Assembly: GCF_003071345.1 (NCBI RefSeq)
Contig: NZ_QCYK01000003.1
Coordinates: 372,001 to 436,000, forward strand
Reading direction: 5' to 3'
Source: Chitinophaga parva
Lineage (GTDB): Bacteria; Bacteroidota; Bacteroidia; Chitinophagales; Chitinophagaceae
DNA length: 64,000 nt
The translations under genes were made by a program, and so were the position numbers. Positions 1-10,255 of the stretch are shown here, one piece after another. The notes under the pieces were generated by a model. That model was not told the origin of the DNA. It saw only the letters and a program-made list of their open reading frames with translations, and searched no databases. Position 1 is the first letter of the stretch, and every line of letters starts with the position of its first letter.

Positions 1-1
1 T

Positions 2-403
2 GCCTGGACGGTCATAGCGCGGAATGCGGCTGCATTTGCGGCGCAAACGGAGGTGTGGACGTTTAAGTTGAAGGGATTGCCCGGGAAGCCGCATTTACCG
101 GCGAGTGCTTATGTGCAGTTGCGCAAGGAGCTGGATGGTAACGTGGCGGCACTGAGTGGTAGCCTGAAATTCTATTACATGAATGTGCCGGGGGATAAGC
201 GTGTGCACTACGAGATCATTGGCCTCAATGAACAGAACACGGTGGTGGGCAGCGGGGAGGTGAACCTGCAGCCGGGGGATAACATGCTGGAACTACCGGT
301 GGAGAAGGGGATGCGGCTGTCGTCGCAGAAGACTTACCTGTTCCGGGTGCTGAACTCGCGGAATGAGTACTGGCAGATGAAGTTTGTTTACAGCCAGGAG
401 TAA
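2..403 (+). CDS. Unknown exported protein, 3' end only
   Basis: The frame is open from the left edge, so the true start lies outside the window; a GTG at 53 exists but the reading continues upstream of it. The first visible residues (AWTVIARNAAAFAAQTEVWT) could be the end of a signal peptide or interior sequence. The remaining 115 residues are predicted to be beta-rich with no motif I recognise; they include a stretch like a small Ig/FN3-like sandwich (LKFYYMNVPGDKRVHYEIIG). It ends 45 bp before the PA14-domain gene on the same strand, so it may belong to the same transcript. No function can be assigned. Confidence 0.7.
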   Translation, partial: AWTVIARNAAAFAAQTEVWTFKLKGLPGKPHLPASAYVQLRKELDGNVAALSGSLKFYYMNVPGDKRVHYEIIGLNEQNTVVGSGEVNLQPGDNMLELPVEKGMRLSSQKTYLFRVLNSRNEYWQMKFVYSQE

Positions 404-448
404 AAATTGAATCAGAAGATACCTTATACCAAATAAAATAACGTTACA

Positions 449-3400
449 ATGATATTGGCGTTTTCGGAAAAGCGGAAGAAGGCGATTGCGTGGATGATGT
501 TGGGGATGATCTATTTTGAGACGGTGGTGCCGCCGGTGGCGATGGGGGCGGGGCGGCGTTATGCTCCTGCTGTTAAAGAAGTGGTGACTACAGCTATTGG
601 TAGCTATTTTACTTCATCCAGGCGCGTTGTGAGGGAAACCGGCAGTGTTGCCGGCCTGCGGCCGGAGAAGAAAGCGATGGGGATGCCGCCGAAGACGGAA
701 GACCTGGGAGGGCCTACCCAGCCGGAAATGACTGCATTTACACCGGTAGGGGCGGATAAGATGGTGGATCTGTTTAGTGGGGATTTTTCTTATAATATTC
801 CGTTGATGGACGTGGGGGGGTATCCTATTGCGCTGGGGTATAACAGTGGGATTACGATGGATCAGGAAGCCAGTTGGGTAGGGTTGGGCTGGAATATCAA
901 TCCGGGAACCATCACGCGTAACCTTCGTGGTCTGCCGGATGATTTTAACGGGATGGATTCCGTTATGAAGACAGCCCATGTAAAGGATAATAAGACCTGG
1001 GGCGCCACCGCAGGTGCTGACCTGGAGATTATGGGATTCAAGAACCCACCGAAGTTACCAAACGGCGACAGTCTTAATATTTCACTTGGGTTGTCAGGGT
1101 CACTTGGGTTGTTTTATAATACTTACCGTGGATATGGCATTGAAAGTTCGTTTGGCGCCAATATCAGTGCGGGGTCAAAGACCACCGGCAAGCTTACCGC
1201 GGGCCTTTCTGTGACCAACAACTCTCAGGAAGGGATCACGTTGTCCCCAAGCCTTGGCTATTCCTACGCAGCTAAAAATGCCGAAGAAAATGGTGGCTTT
1301 AGCGGCAGCCTTAGTACCAGTTTATCTTACAACACGAGAAGTGGCATGAAGGCGTTGTCGTTTTCAGGAGGAATTAATTACTACCGTGGCTCAGATCGTA
1401 TTCAAAAAGCACAGGAGGACGTAGCTGCAAAAAACAGCTCTGCATCTTTTGCCGAACGTACGGTAGGCGGCTTTTCCCAAATCGGTACTGTAATGTCCAG
1501 TGCTATAACATATGCGTATCCGACCTTTACCCCTACGATCAACCTCCCGTATACCAGTAAGATGATGACGTTTACAGCAAAAGTGGGTTGGTCTGAAAAA
1601 GTGGTGCATCCGTCCCTGTTTGTAAGCGGCTATTTTACCACGCAGAAGATTGCTGACGAGGATACGACGATGTATCTGCCTGCATTCGGCTATATGAATT
1701 TTCAAAACGCTGGTAGTAACGCATCTGCCTTAATGGACTTCAACCGGGAGCGTGAAATTGCCTACCGGGAATCGCCACCTGTACCAGCCATTGCCATTCC
1801 CGGCTATACCTACGACGTGTTTACTATGTCTGGCGAGGGAACAGGCGGTTCTTTCCGTCCTTATCGCAGTGATATTGGGTATGTGTTTGATCATTATATG
1901 AAAACGCACGACCAGTCTGACCGGTATAGTGGTGATGTTGGTTTTGGTGACATCCTGCACGTAGGTGCCGACCTGGATTACACCCGGGCTTATACGGAGA
2001 CGGGGCCCTGGAAAGCCAACAACCCACTTGCACTTACTGCTGCTTTTACAAAGTCAGATCGCGACTACGAGGCTGTGTATCTCAAAAATCCTGGTGAAAC
2101 GACCGTTAATCCGCGTACATATTACGACGCTTTGGGAGGTGATGACGTTGTGGCTCCAAAGTTGTTCCAGGCCAGTAAGTCATCACTGATCACAACTACT
2201 AATTTGCTTACCCGCTATGCCAATGGTAAGAAGAAGGGGGAGGTAAACCTGGCTGGCGGTAATGCTATCAAAGGCCCCAGGGATAAACGTTCACAGGTGA
2301 TCAGCTACCTCACTGCCGGTGAGGCCAGCGTGGTAGGGCTGGACAAGTATATTGAGAATTATGGTGTTAACAAATTTACCATTCAGGATTGTAGCATGAA
2401 GCCTCCCATGGAAGAGGAAACGAGCCCACATGGGATTGTTGTAGAGTACTATGCGCGTGAAAACTTTAATAAGTACCTGTTCTCGACTAATACAGATACC
2501 GTTTTCAATTTTTGGGATAGGGGCGCCTGGTCGCAAAAGATGCTACAACCAGATGAGAATGGTAAAAATGGTGGGCTGGAGCATTTTTCTGCAAAATTAT
2601 ATACCCGAATTAAAGTACCTGAAACAAGAGATTATGACCTCTATGTCAATGGAGATGATGGCATCCGTGTTACCTTAAATGACTCCTTGATACATAATAG
2701 TTTTTATGATCATTCTGTTTTTACAAAAAACGGAAAGAACGATGATTCTGTATATCGTGTTTATCTGGAAGCTGGCAAGTACTACAATCTTAAAATAGAT
2801 TATTATAATAAAACAAAGTACGCACAGCTTTACTTTCACGTTACCAGGAATGGTAGCTACATCAATGACGGGAGTGTTTTCTATCTGCCTGTTAATGTTG
2901 ACTCGTTCATCATGACACATCCCGATACCACAGCATTAGTAAAAGAAAAGCGTGTGAATGAGTTTCGCAGGGGTAATCATATTTCAGAGATAGATGTCCT
3001 GAATGCTGATGGGCGCCGGTATGTATATGGTATCCCGGTGTATAACTTGTTACAGAAAGAAAAAACATTTGCCGTTGACCACAATCGTGGTAATGTCCAG
3101 GAAGGAACTGTAGCGTATAACCCGGTAGATGCAACTACCGGCAATACGAACGGGACCGATGGTTACTATCAGGATGAGGAGATGCCGGCTTATGCGCACT
3201 CTTTCCTGCTCACTGGTGTATTGTCGCCGGATTATGTAGACGTTACCGGAAATGGTATTTCTGATGACGATTTAGGTAGTGCGGTTAAGTTTAAATATAC
3301 AAAGACAGCGGGTTTATATAATACTTACAACTGGCGCACACCTTATGTCACTGCCCCGCTCACTGCCGGCTATAACGAAGGCCTGCGCTCAGATACCCGC

Positions 3401-6190
3401 GATGACAAGGCCAGCTATGTGTATGGGGAAAAGGAATTGTGGTATCTCAATTCTATCGAGTCCAAGAATATGGTGGCCACATTCCTGTTGGAAGATAGGT
3501 TGGATCAGATCCCGATGAATGAAGACGGCACGAAGAACGCCAGCAATCACGCGGCTAAGCGTCTCAAAGAGATTGCACTGTATACAAAAGCAGACTTCCT
3601 GAAAGGTGATACCACGCATCCGGTAAAGAAAGTTCACTTTGAGTACAGCTATGAATTATGCAAAGGCATTAACAAACCTGTTAATGATTCAGGCAAGCTT
3701 ACGCTCAAGAGTGTATGGTTTGAATACAACGGCAACAAAAAGGGCAAGCGTAACGCATATGTCTTTAATTATAACAATCAGAATCCCAATTACAACGCGA
3801 AGTCGTTTGACCGTTGGGGCAACTTCAAAGATCCGTTGCAAAATCCCGGTTCTTCAGCCCAGAACCTGATCACTAATGCCGAATATCCATACAGCCTGCA
3901 AGACAGCGTGAAAGCGGCGCTGAATGCGCCCGCCTGGACCCTTGATTCTATCATTTTACCATCCGGTGGCCGCATTAAAGTTACCTACGAAGCGGACGAC
4001 TATGGGTATGTGCAGAACCTGAGGGCCACCGCAATGATGAAGATCCGAGGATTCTCCGTGGCAGCTCCCACTACATTGAGTGATCTGAGTAATCATCTTT
4101 ACGATGCAAATGAGAACGAGTATGTAGCAGTGAGTGTACCGGATGCAGTGTCTTCCAAACAGGATGTGTATAATAAATATCTCTATGGATTGAACCGTGA
4201 CATTTATTTCCGGCTCAATGTAAAGATGCCGTCAGATAAATTTGGCAGCGGGTATGAGATGATTCCCTGTTATGCCTCGTTAGATCCTGGTAACTATGGA
4301 ATGATCGATGCACACACCATTTGGTTTAAGATCAATGGGGTAGACAACAAGGGAAATGAGCCGGGTACTTACAGCCCCTTGTCCAAGACCGCTATCCAGT
4401 TCCTGCGAAACAACCTGCCATCCAAAGCATACCCGGGATCCGACGTGGGGGATGACTTGGACGGGGTTGCGGCAGTGAAGATGCTATACGCCATGAGCCA
4501 GAACGTGATGGAGATGTTCAGAAACTTTGATAAGATGACCCGTTCCCGGAATGCAGTGCAACAAATAGATACTTCCCGTTCTGTAGTACGGCTGGCGGTG
4601 CCAGATTACAAGAAATATGGCGGTGGTTTGCGTGTAAAGCGCATCGTGATCTATGATAACTGGAATGCGATGACTAAACAAAAAGAATCTACCTATGGCA
4701 CCGAATACCAGTATACAACAATAAAGGAAATTAATGGCGTAAAACAGGAGATCAGCAGTGGCGTGGCCGTTTATGAGCCTATCCTGGGCGGCGAAGAAAA
4801 TCCCTGGCACCAGCCGGTTGAATATGAAGAACAATCTGCAAAACTGGGACCTGTAACGATGGGATACATTGAAAAGCCATTTGGTGAATCATTCTTCCCG
4901 GGCGCCTCTGTTGGGTACAGTACGGTGCGTACGCACTCCATAAAAACCAAGAATACACGCTCTGCTAACGGGTTTGAGGAGACAAACTTCTATACGAGTT
5001 ATGATTTTCCCATCATCACAGACTATTCCCTGCTGGATCCCGAGACCAAGTTGGTTTATAGGCCTAAGCTGTCTAATTTTCTGAAGATCAATGCTGCACA
5101 TCACCTGGTAATGAGCCAGGGTTTTAAAGTGGAACTCAATGATATGAATGGAAAGGTGAGATCACAGGCCACCTATGCCGAAGGAGAGACAGACCCGGAT
5201 AAGGCGCTCAGCAAAACCACTACCTACTATAAGGTGGATGATCAGAATGCCACCTTTAAACATCTTAACAATACCGTTTTTGCAATGGATAAAACGGGCC
5301 ATATTGATACGGTTGCACAGGTAGGAAAGGAACTGGAATTGATGATGGATATGCGGGAAGAGCGGTCTGTAACCAATGGACTGAACTGCGAGGTGAATGT
5401 TGATATCTTCTCTTTTGGTATTCCGCCTGTACTGGGCATTCCATCTTTGTATGTCATTCCCACGAATGAGGAAAACATTTACCGCTCTGTTGCCGCCACG
5501 AAAGTTATCACCCGCCATGGGATCGTAGATAGCGTGGTTGCCGTAGATAAGGGCAGTAAAGTGGTGACGCACAACCTGTTATTTGATGCAGAAACCGGCA
5601 GCGTGATCTTGTCCGATGCACAGAATGAATTTGGTGACCCCATCTATAGTTTTCAGTATCCCGCTGGATGGGCATACGATGGTATGGCTGGAGCCTATCG
5701 CAACATTGATGTAATCATTGATCACGCAAACATCCGGGATGGCAAACTGGTACCTGCAACAGGAATGGCCAAAGATACCAGCTACTTTGCCTCCGGCGAT
5801 GAGATATTGGTATACACTCATAATGTAGTGGCAGGAGACGTTTGTAACCCCGTGTTGGCCACCTTCCCCGGTACAGACAAAATATGGGCGATTGACGCCA
5901 ATGCACTGGTTAAGCAATCCACACCCAACTTGTTCTTTATGAAGCAGGACGGCAAGCCTTATACGGGCAACGATGTTACCCTGAAGATCATACGTTCCGG
6001 AAGAAGGAATATTGCCGGTACGGCCGGAGCAGTGACTATGCTGGCCAACCCATTGATGAGGAGTGCAGGTGGATACCAACTGAAGATAGATAATAACTCG
6101 AAGGTAATAAGCGCTGCTGTTACGCAATACCAGCAGAACTGGCAGGTGGAGGACAAAAAGAAGAGTAAGGTGGAATGTGCCAACAATTAA
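449..6190 (+). CDS. Large PA14-domain surface protein of the RHS cluster
   Basis: This is a 1913-residue protein with a basic, hydrophobic N-terminus (about residues 8-33) that probably acts as an export signal. Residues 107-150 (LFSGDFSYNIPLMDVGGYPI and the following LGYNSG, WVGLGWNINPG) match the start of the SpvB/RHS-like N-terminal region common in Bacteroidetes YD proteins. Residues about 660-807 form a PA14 domain: GIVVEYYARENF, then YTRIKVPETRDYDLYVNGDDG and YNLKIDYYNK. PA14 domains are beta-barrels that usually bind carbohydrate. The rest resembles the extended scaffold of RHS partner proteins. It is the first complete gene of a same-strand run that ends in the RHS protein, with a gap of only 33 bp to the next gene. 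The likely role, by inference, is a cell-surface partner of the RHS toxin. No catalytic motif is seen. Confidence 0.85.
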   Translation: MILAFSEKRKKAIAWMMLGMIYFETVVPPVAMGAGRRYAPAVKEVVTTAIGSYFTSSRRVVRETGSVAGLRPEKKAMGMPPKTEDLGGPTQPEMTAFTPVGADKMVDLFSGDFSYNIPLMDVGGYPIALGYNSGITMDQEASWVGLGWNINPGTITRNLRGLPDDFNGMDSVMKTAHVKDNKTWGATAGADLEIMGFKNPPKLPNGDSLNISLGLSGSLGLFYNTYRGYGIESSFGANISAGSKTTGKLTAGLSVTNNSQEGITLSPSLGYSYAAKNAEENGGFSGSLSTSLSYNTRSGMKALSFSGGINYYRGSDRIQKAQEDVAAKNSSASFAERTVGGFSQIGTVMSSAITYAYPTFTPTINLPYTSKMMTFTAKVGWSEKVVHPSLFVSGYFTTQKIADEDTTMYLPAFGYMNFQNAGSNASALMDFNREREIAYRESPPVPAIAIPGYTYDVFTMSGEGTGGSFRPYRSDIGYVFDHYMKTHDQSDRYSGDVGFGDILHVGADLDYTRAYTETGPWKANNPLALTAAFTKSDRDYEAVYLKNPGETTVNPRTYYDALGGDDVVAPKLFQASKSSLITTTNLLTRYANGKKKGEVNLAGGNAIKGPRDKRSQVISYLTAGEASVVGLDKYIENYGVNKFTIQDCSMKPPMEEETSPHGIVVEYYARENFNKYLFSTNTDTVFNFWDRGAWSQKMLQPDENGKNGGLEHFSAKLYTRIKVPETRDYDLYVNGDDGIRVTLNDSLIHNSFYDHSVFTKNGKNDDSVYRVYLEAGKYYNLKIDYYNKTKYAQLYFHVTRNGSYINDGSVFYLPVNVDSFIMTHPDTTALVKEKRVNEFRRGNHISEIDVLNADGRRYVYGIPVYNLLQKEKTFAVDHNRGNVQEGTVAYNPVDATTGNTNGTDGYYQDEEMPAYAHSFLLTGVLSPDYVDVTGNGISDDDLGSAVKFKYTKTAGLYNTYNWRTPYVTAPLTAGYNEGLRSDTRDDKASYVYGEKELWYLNSIESKNMVATFLLEDRLDQIPMNEDGTKNASNHAAKRLKEIALYTKADFLKGDTTHPVKKVHFEYSYELCKGINKPVNDSGKLTLKSVWFEYNGNKKGKRNAYVFNYNNQNPNYNAKSFDRWGNFKDPLQNPGSSAQNLITNAEYPYSLQDSVKAALNAPAWTLDSIILPSGGRIKVTYEADDYGYVQNLRATAMMKIRGFSVAAPTTLSDLSNHLYDANENEYVAVSVPDAVSSKQDVYNKYLYGLNRDIYFRLNVKMPSDKFGSGYEMIPCYASLDPGNYGMIDAHTIWFKINGVDNKGNEPGTYSPLSKTAIQFLRNNLPSKAYPGSDVGDDLDGVAAVKMLYAMSQNVMEMFRNFDKMTRSRNAVQQIDTSRSVVRLAVPDYKKYGGGLRVKRIVIYDNWNAMTKQKESTYGTEYQYTTIKEINGVKQEISSGVAVYEPILGGEENPWHQPVEYEEQSAKLGPVTMGYIEKPFGESFFPGASVGYSTVRTHSIKTKNTRSANGFEETNFYTSYDFPIITDYSLLDPETKLVYRPKLSNFLKINAAHHLVMSQGFKVELNDMNGKVRSQATYAEGETDPDKALSKTTTYYKVDDQNATFKHLNNTVFAMDKTGHIDTVAQVGKELELMMDMREERSVTNGLNCEVNVDIFSFGIPPVLGIPSLYVIPTNEENIYRSVAATKVITRHGIVDSVVAVDKGSKVVTHNLLFDAETGSVILSDAQNEFGDPIYSFQYPAGWAYDGMAGAYRNIDVIIDHANIRDGKLVPATGMAKDTSYFASGDEILVYTHNVVAGDVCNPVLATFPGTDKIWAIDANALVKQSTPNLFFMKQDGKPYTGNDVTLKIIRSGRRNIAGTAGAVTMLANPLMRSAGGYQLKIDNNSKVISAAVTQYQQNWQVEDKKKSKVECANN

Positions 6191-6223
6191 CGAAAGTATT
6201 AAGCAACGTTCAATAAGAATATT

Positions 6224-6703
6224 ATGCAGTTATTGAGATCAATCGCGCTGTTAGTATTGTGCTGCGGGATGATAAATATTGGAAAAGGACAACAGGTGTC
6301 CACGGGTGCCGACCTGACCGGTAACTGGCGGCTGGCGCGCATGGAATACCTGGTACTGCCCGAGAAATCTGAAACACCGCTTGAACGGAAGACAGTGGCC
6401 GTTCCGGATTCCCAGTTCCTGGCGCATGATTTTTTGCCATTGCTTTTTGTGTTCAGGGATAGTGCCTGTGTTATAAGATACAGTGGTGGTACGGAGAGCG
6501 GTACCTACCAGGCACGGAATACAGAGTTGGTGTTTAAGAATGCGCAGGCCACCGGGCACCATGCACGTGCCTTCTTTACCTACCGTATACAGGATGGACG
6601 GGTGTTGATCCTTAGTAATGACGGGGTTAATCATTACCAGGATTCGGTAAGGAAAGTACCTGTACGGATGCGGTACACTGCATATTATATTAAAGGGAGC
6701 TGA
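6224..6703 (+). CDS. Small exported protein, possibly lipocalin-like
   Basis: This is a 159-residue protein. Residues 1-22 (MQLLRSIALLVLCCGMINIGKGQ) form a clear signal peptide. The mature part starts with TGNWRLARMEYLVLP, which resembles the GxW start of lipocalin-like folds, and continues as alternating beta-strand sequence ending in MRYTAYYIKGS. That fold assignment is inference from pattern only. It sits between the PA14 gene and the Ig-like gene with gaps of 33 and 48 bp, so it is probably co-transcribed with them. A periplasmic or surface accessory role is possible. I do not recognise the family. Confidence 0.7.
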   Translation: MQLLRSIALLVLCCGMINIGKGQQVSTGADLTGNWRLARMEYLVLPEKSETPLERKTVAVPDSQFLAHDFLPLLFVFRDSACVIRYSGGTESGTYQARNTELVFKNAQATGHHARAFFTYRIQDGRVLILSNDGVNHYQDSVRKVPVRMRYTAYYIKGS

Positions 6704-6751
6704 TACTACCTACCAGGCGCGTTTTTTCGTTCAAGGTTTATTCTTTTATAA

Positions 6752-9700
6752 ATGAAGCATCTGAATTTTAGTCTACATAAATATAAATGTACCCGGTTGG
6801 TGTTAGCGTTGTTCCTGCTGTTGGGGCTGACACGGACCTATGCCCAGCAATGCAGTTGGACATTATCGGCAACATCCACGATGTCTACCTGTGAAGCCAA
6901 TGGCAAGGTGACATTAGTGCTTTCCGGTACTGCAGATGGGGTAGTGCAATATTCACTAACACCCATTGATACGGGACATTACGGCGTGCCGCCCACCACC
7001 GCCTCCGTATTGGAAAATATCCATCCTGGCACTTACAGGGCTACGGCCACCGGGGTTTGCCAAGGTAGCGTGGTCTCTGCGTCTACCACGGTAACGGTAG
7101 CGGGATCATATGTAAATATGCAGACTACAACGACGGTGGTAAGCGACAATCTTTATAATTGTAATAACGGTAATATATTGGTGTCCATTAGCGGAGGCTC
7201 ACAGCCTTATACCATCCATGTTGCCGGGCCTTCCGGGTACACCGGGCCCGCTACGATTGGCGCTACCGGCAATACAAATCTCACCGGGCTTACTGGCGGT
7301 ACTTATCAGATCTCCGTCTCAGATAATTGCGGTGCTACGACAGCATTGCAAACGGTGACCGTTAATACTATTGGTCCCCTTACCCGCGCTTACCTGGTTT
7401 TCCCTGGCGCAGCTTCGTCCGGCCAGTGTAACCAGTTAATTGTGTCTCCTCCGTGGGTTTCATTGAATGGTTATGCAAACCAGATCAGCTACCGTTCTGC
7501 TTACACAGGTATAAGCGTGGGTAAATACAGAAGCTCCAATGAAAATGATACCCTTCAGCTTCCAGCGGGAAAGACGGTGAAGGATATGATAGGCAGCTAT
7601 CTGACTTACTATGTCTACCCGAACTGTGGTACCGTGATCATTGATAGTGTGCAGATAAGTGCACCTCAGCTTCAATGGTCCAGAACACAAACTTGTGATA
7701 CTACCTTCGATTCTGAATTTTGGTTATCCGGGTTGGTGTGTTATCCTGTCGCTATCACCACGAAAAACCTGCTTACTAACACTACCTTCATCGATACTTT
7801 ACACGTCGTTAATGAAAGTTCAGCCATACGAAAACTCTCCTACGGAAGTTACACGATATCTTATGTTACGGCTGATGGGTTTGTGGACACCCCGTACGCC
7901 AATCAACAAGTATTGGCCCCGGTAGTACCAGCTCAACCCTACCGCATCCAGATCCTGCAAAACGGCCCTGGAGAGCATGGGCATAACCGGGCGGTGGCTT
8001 TCCGTATCACCAGAACAGATGGCGCAGACGTACCAGCCGGTACCAAGGCAGCGTTTATTACGGGCTCATCTCAATATGTTTATAGCGCCACGTCGTCCTA
8101 CGCCAGCCAGGTGATGGATATCTTTGGCACCCAGGAAGGGCTTTACTACTATCCGGGCAGTTTTGTCTTCAGGGTTACAGACGGTTGTACTGGTGCGCCC
8201 TACGATTTGTCGATTACTGTATTGGAGGAAGACGTGTGCCACTACAGCTGGGACAGCGTTTATAGTATTGCAGCGAAAGTGGTGCCCGATTGCCAGGGAT
8301 GGGCGCTGACCCCAAAAGGATATGTAAACAAGCATAACGTAAATCAACAAGTGTTTTATCGATTGCTAAGCTGCTCCAATCCTGATGCTGTTTTTAATAG
8401 CAGCGTATCAATCCCCGACGGAGGTACATTTATCCTTAAAGATCCGGGTGTTTACAGAGTTGGGATGGCTACATTACAAGGTACCGGTATTGAAGAGGAT
8501 TATGCAACGGAATCAAATACAGAACTGGTCAATATTATCTCACCCATCTCTTTTTCCATCGACCAGGCGCTGGGTTGGGTTTGTCCTGGAAAGAGCGACA
8601 GTTCCGGAGCAATCATCGTGACGGCGAAGGGGGGTGTCCCTAACACAAGCGGGACCTACCTGTACAAACTTGCACTGGCAGGACAAGCGCAAGCCGGACC
8701 TTACCTTGATTCCAACTATACCGGGCGTTTCGAACCAGCTACTACCGGTGCAAACTATCGTTTAGTAAAAAATCATAATTACGAAGTGTGGGTAGGAGAC
8801 GAATGCAAGGCCAGTAAGATACAAGGGGTACAGGTCCTGGATTTTGCGACCGCCCAGGTGGCTAGCTCAGACAAACCTGAGTATTGTTACGGTGATGATG
8901 TGATGCTATCCGTTATCAATCTTCCAAGTAAAGCTACGACCTTTAGGTGGACCTATCCTGATGGCGAAATCAGTACCGTACAGAATCCGTTCATCAGCAA
9001 TGTAGATGCCAATGATGCCGGTGTGTATCATGTCGTGATCAGCTCAGATATTTGCGAGAATCCCATCCTGGCGGATGTGAACGTGGTGCTGGCTCCTTAT
9101 ATTATCTCCTGTTACAGTGCTGTTACTGATACCAGCGTAAACCCGTACGCCTATGGCTTACTTGGTAACTGGCATCAGTCTACGTCCTACGTATATTATG
9201 GCGCACGGGCGTCCAGTGACCCTGCAGGCCAAACAGATATCCGCCATGATGGCACCTTTGCTGATTTTACAGATTTTCTTTCTTTCTGGAGCGACCAGGA
9301 TGCCGGCAAAACCGATACTACGAAATGGGTCTGGAACGCCACCAGCACCATGTTCAATAAATATGGATTTGAATTGGAAAATAAAGACCCGCTGGGGCGG
9401 TATAATGCCGGTATCTATGGATATGATGATGCATTGGCGGTAGCAGTGGTGCAGAACAGCCGTTTCCGGGAAGCTGCTTTTGATGGATTTGAAGATTATT
9501 ATTTCAAGAGCGGCAATTGTGACGAGGCCTGCCCCGCGTCCCGTTCTTTTGATTTCTCCCTGTTTAAAAATAAACTCGATTCTACACAAAGCCATAGCGG
9601 ACGCTATAGTATGCGTGTGGTATCAGGCGACAGTGTGGGCATAATGGCCAATGTAACTGATACAGACCTGGAAGGGAGCACTCCCTCTTTTGTATATGGC

Positions 9701-10243
9701 TATAATACTTGTATCGGAAAAAATGGCTTGCAGTCTGTACGTACAAACGCTAATATCCTGGTACCGGTGTTTGAACCAATGGGGAACAAACAGGTATTAA
9801 TAAGCGCATGGGTGAAGGAGGCGCAAAACTGCCAGTGTACCAGTTACACCAACAGCCAGATCCACATCGCCTTTAAAAGCTCAGACAATGACAACGCCAC
9901 TATTGTTATTGCCAAGCCGGCTGGCGCTATCATTGACGGCTGGCAGCGCATTGAGCAGGTAGTGACGTTGCCACCACATACCGTCAGCTTTAGTGTGGCG
10001 CTTGAAGCACTCGGCAGCGGAGCGGCTTATTTTGATGACATCCGTATCCATCCCTACAATGCCAATATGAAGTCTTTCGTATACGATCCGCAGAACCTGC
10101 GGCTGATGGCGGAGCTTGATGAAAATAACTATGCAACTTTCTATGAATACGATGATGACGGCACCCTGATCCGGGTAAAGAGGGAAACAGAACGCGGCAT
10201 AAAAACGATTACAGAAACGAGAAGTGCATTGATAAAGCAATAA
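6752..10243 (+). CDS. Ig-like / carbohydrate-binding-like surface protein with YD-type tail
   Basis: This is an 1163-residue protein with a signal peptide (residues about 15-32, ending TRTYAQ). The N-terminal half has repeated beta-sandwich units of the SprB/Ig type (SGGSQPYTIHVAGPSGYTG, then LTGGTYQISVSDNCG). An Ig-like PKD-type unit lies near residues 705-772 (FRWTYPDGEIS, DANDAGVYHVVIS). Residues about 933-1103 look like a jelly-roll binding module (SHSGRYSMRVVSGD, VLISAWVKEAQNC, AAYFDDIRIHPY). The end (LMAELDENNYATFYEYDDDG, then TLIRVKRETERGIKTI) is a YD-like tail typical of the gene found just upstream of RHS proteins in Bacteroidetes. The gap to the next gene is 12 bp. It is probably a secreted scaffold that works with the RHS protein. 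Confidence 0.8.
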   Translation: MKHLNFSLHKYKCTRLVLALFLLLGLTRTYAQQCSWTLSATSTMSTCEANGKVTLVLSGTADGVVQYSLTPIDTGHYGVPPTTASVLENIHPGTYRATATGVCQGSVVSASTTVTVAGSYVNMQTTTTVVSDNLYNCNNGNILVSISGGSQPYTIHVAGPSGYTGPATIGATGNTNLTGLTGGTYQISVSDNCGATTALQTVTVNTIGPLTRAYLVFPGAASSGQCNQLIVSPPWVSLNGYANQISYRSAYTGISVGKYRSSNENDTLQLPAGKTVKDMIGSYLTYYVYPNCGTVIIDSVQISAPQLQWSRTQTCDTTFDSEFWLSGLVCYPVAITTKNLLTNTTFIDTLHVVNESSAIRKLSYGSYTISYVTADGFVDTPYANQQVLAPVVPAQPYRIQILQNGPGEHGHNRAVAFRITRTDGADVPAGTKAAFITGSSQYVYSATSSYASQVMDIFGTQEGLYYYPGSFVFRVTDGCTGAPYDLSITVLEEDVCHYSWDSVYSIAAKVVPDCQGWALTPKGYVNKHNVNQQVFYRLLSCSNPDAVFNSSVSIPDGGTFILKDPGVYRVGMATLQGTGIEEDYATESNTELVNIISPISFSIDQALGWVCPGKSDSSGAIIVTAKGGVPNTSGTYLYKLALAGQAQAGPYLDSNYTGRFEPATTGANYRLVKNHNYEVWVGDECKASKIQGVQVLDFATAQVASSDKPEYCYGDDVMLSVINLPSKATTFRWTYPDGEISTVQNPFISNVDANDAGVYHVVISSDICENPILADVNVVLAPYIISCYSAVTDTSVNPYAYGLLGNWHQSTSYVYYGARASSDPAGQTDIRHDGTFADFTDFLSFWSDQDAGKTDTTKWVWNATSTMFNKYGFELENKDPLGRYNAGIYGYDDALAVAVVQNSRFREAAFDGFEDYYFKSGNCDEACPASRSFDFSLFKNKLDSTQSHSGRYSMRVVSGDSVGIMANVTDTDLEGSTPSFVYGYNTCIGKNGLQSVRTNANILVPVFEPMGNKQVLISAWVKEAQNCQCTSYTNSQIHIAFKSSDNDNATIVIAKPAGAIIDGWQRIEQVVTLPPHTVSFSVALEALGSGAAYFDDIRIHPYNANMKSFVYDPQNLRLMAELDENNYATFYEYDDDGTLIRVKRETERGIKTITETRSALIKQ

Positions 10244-10255
10244 AAGTGTAAAATA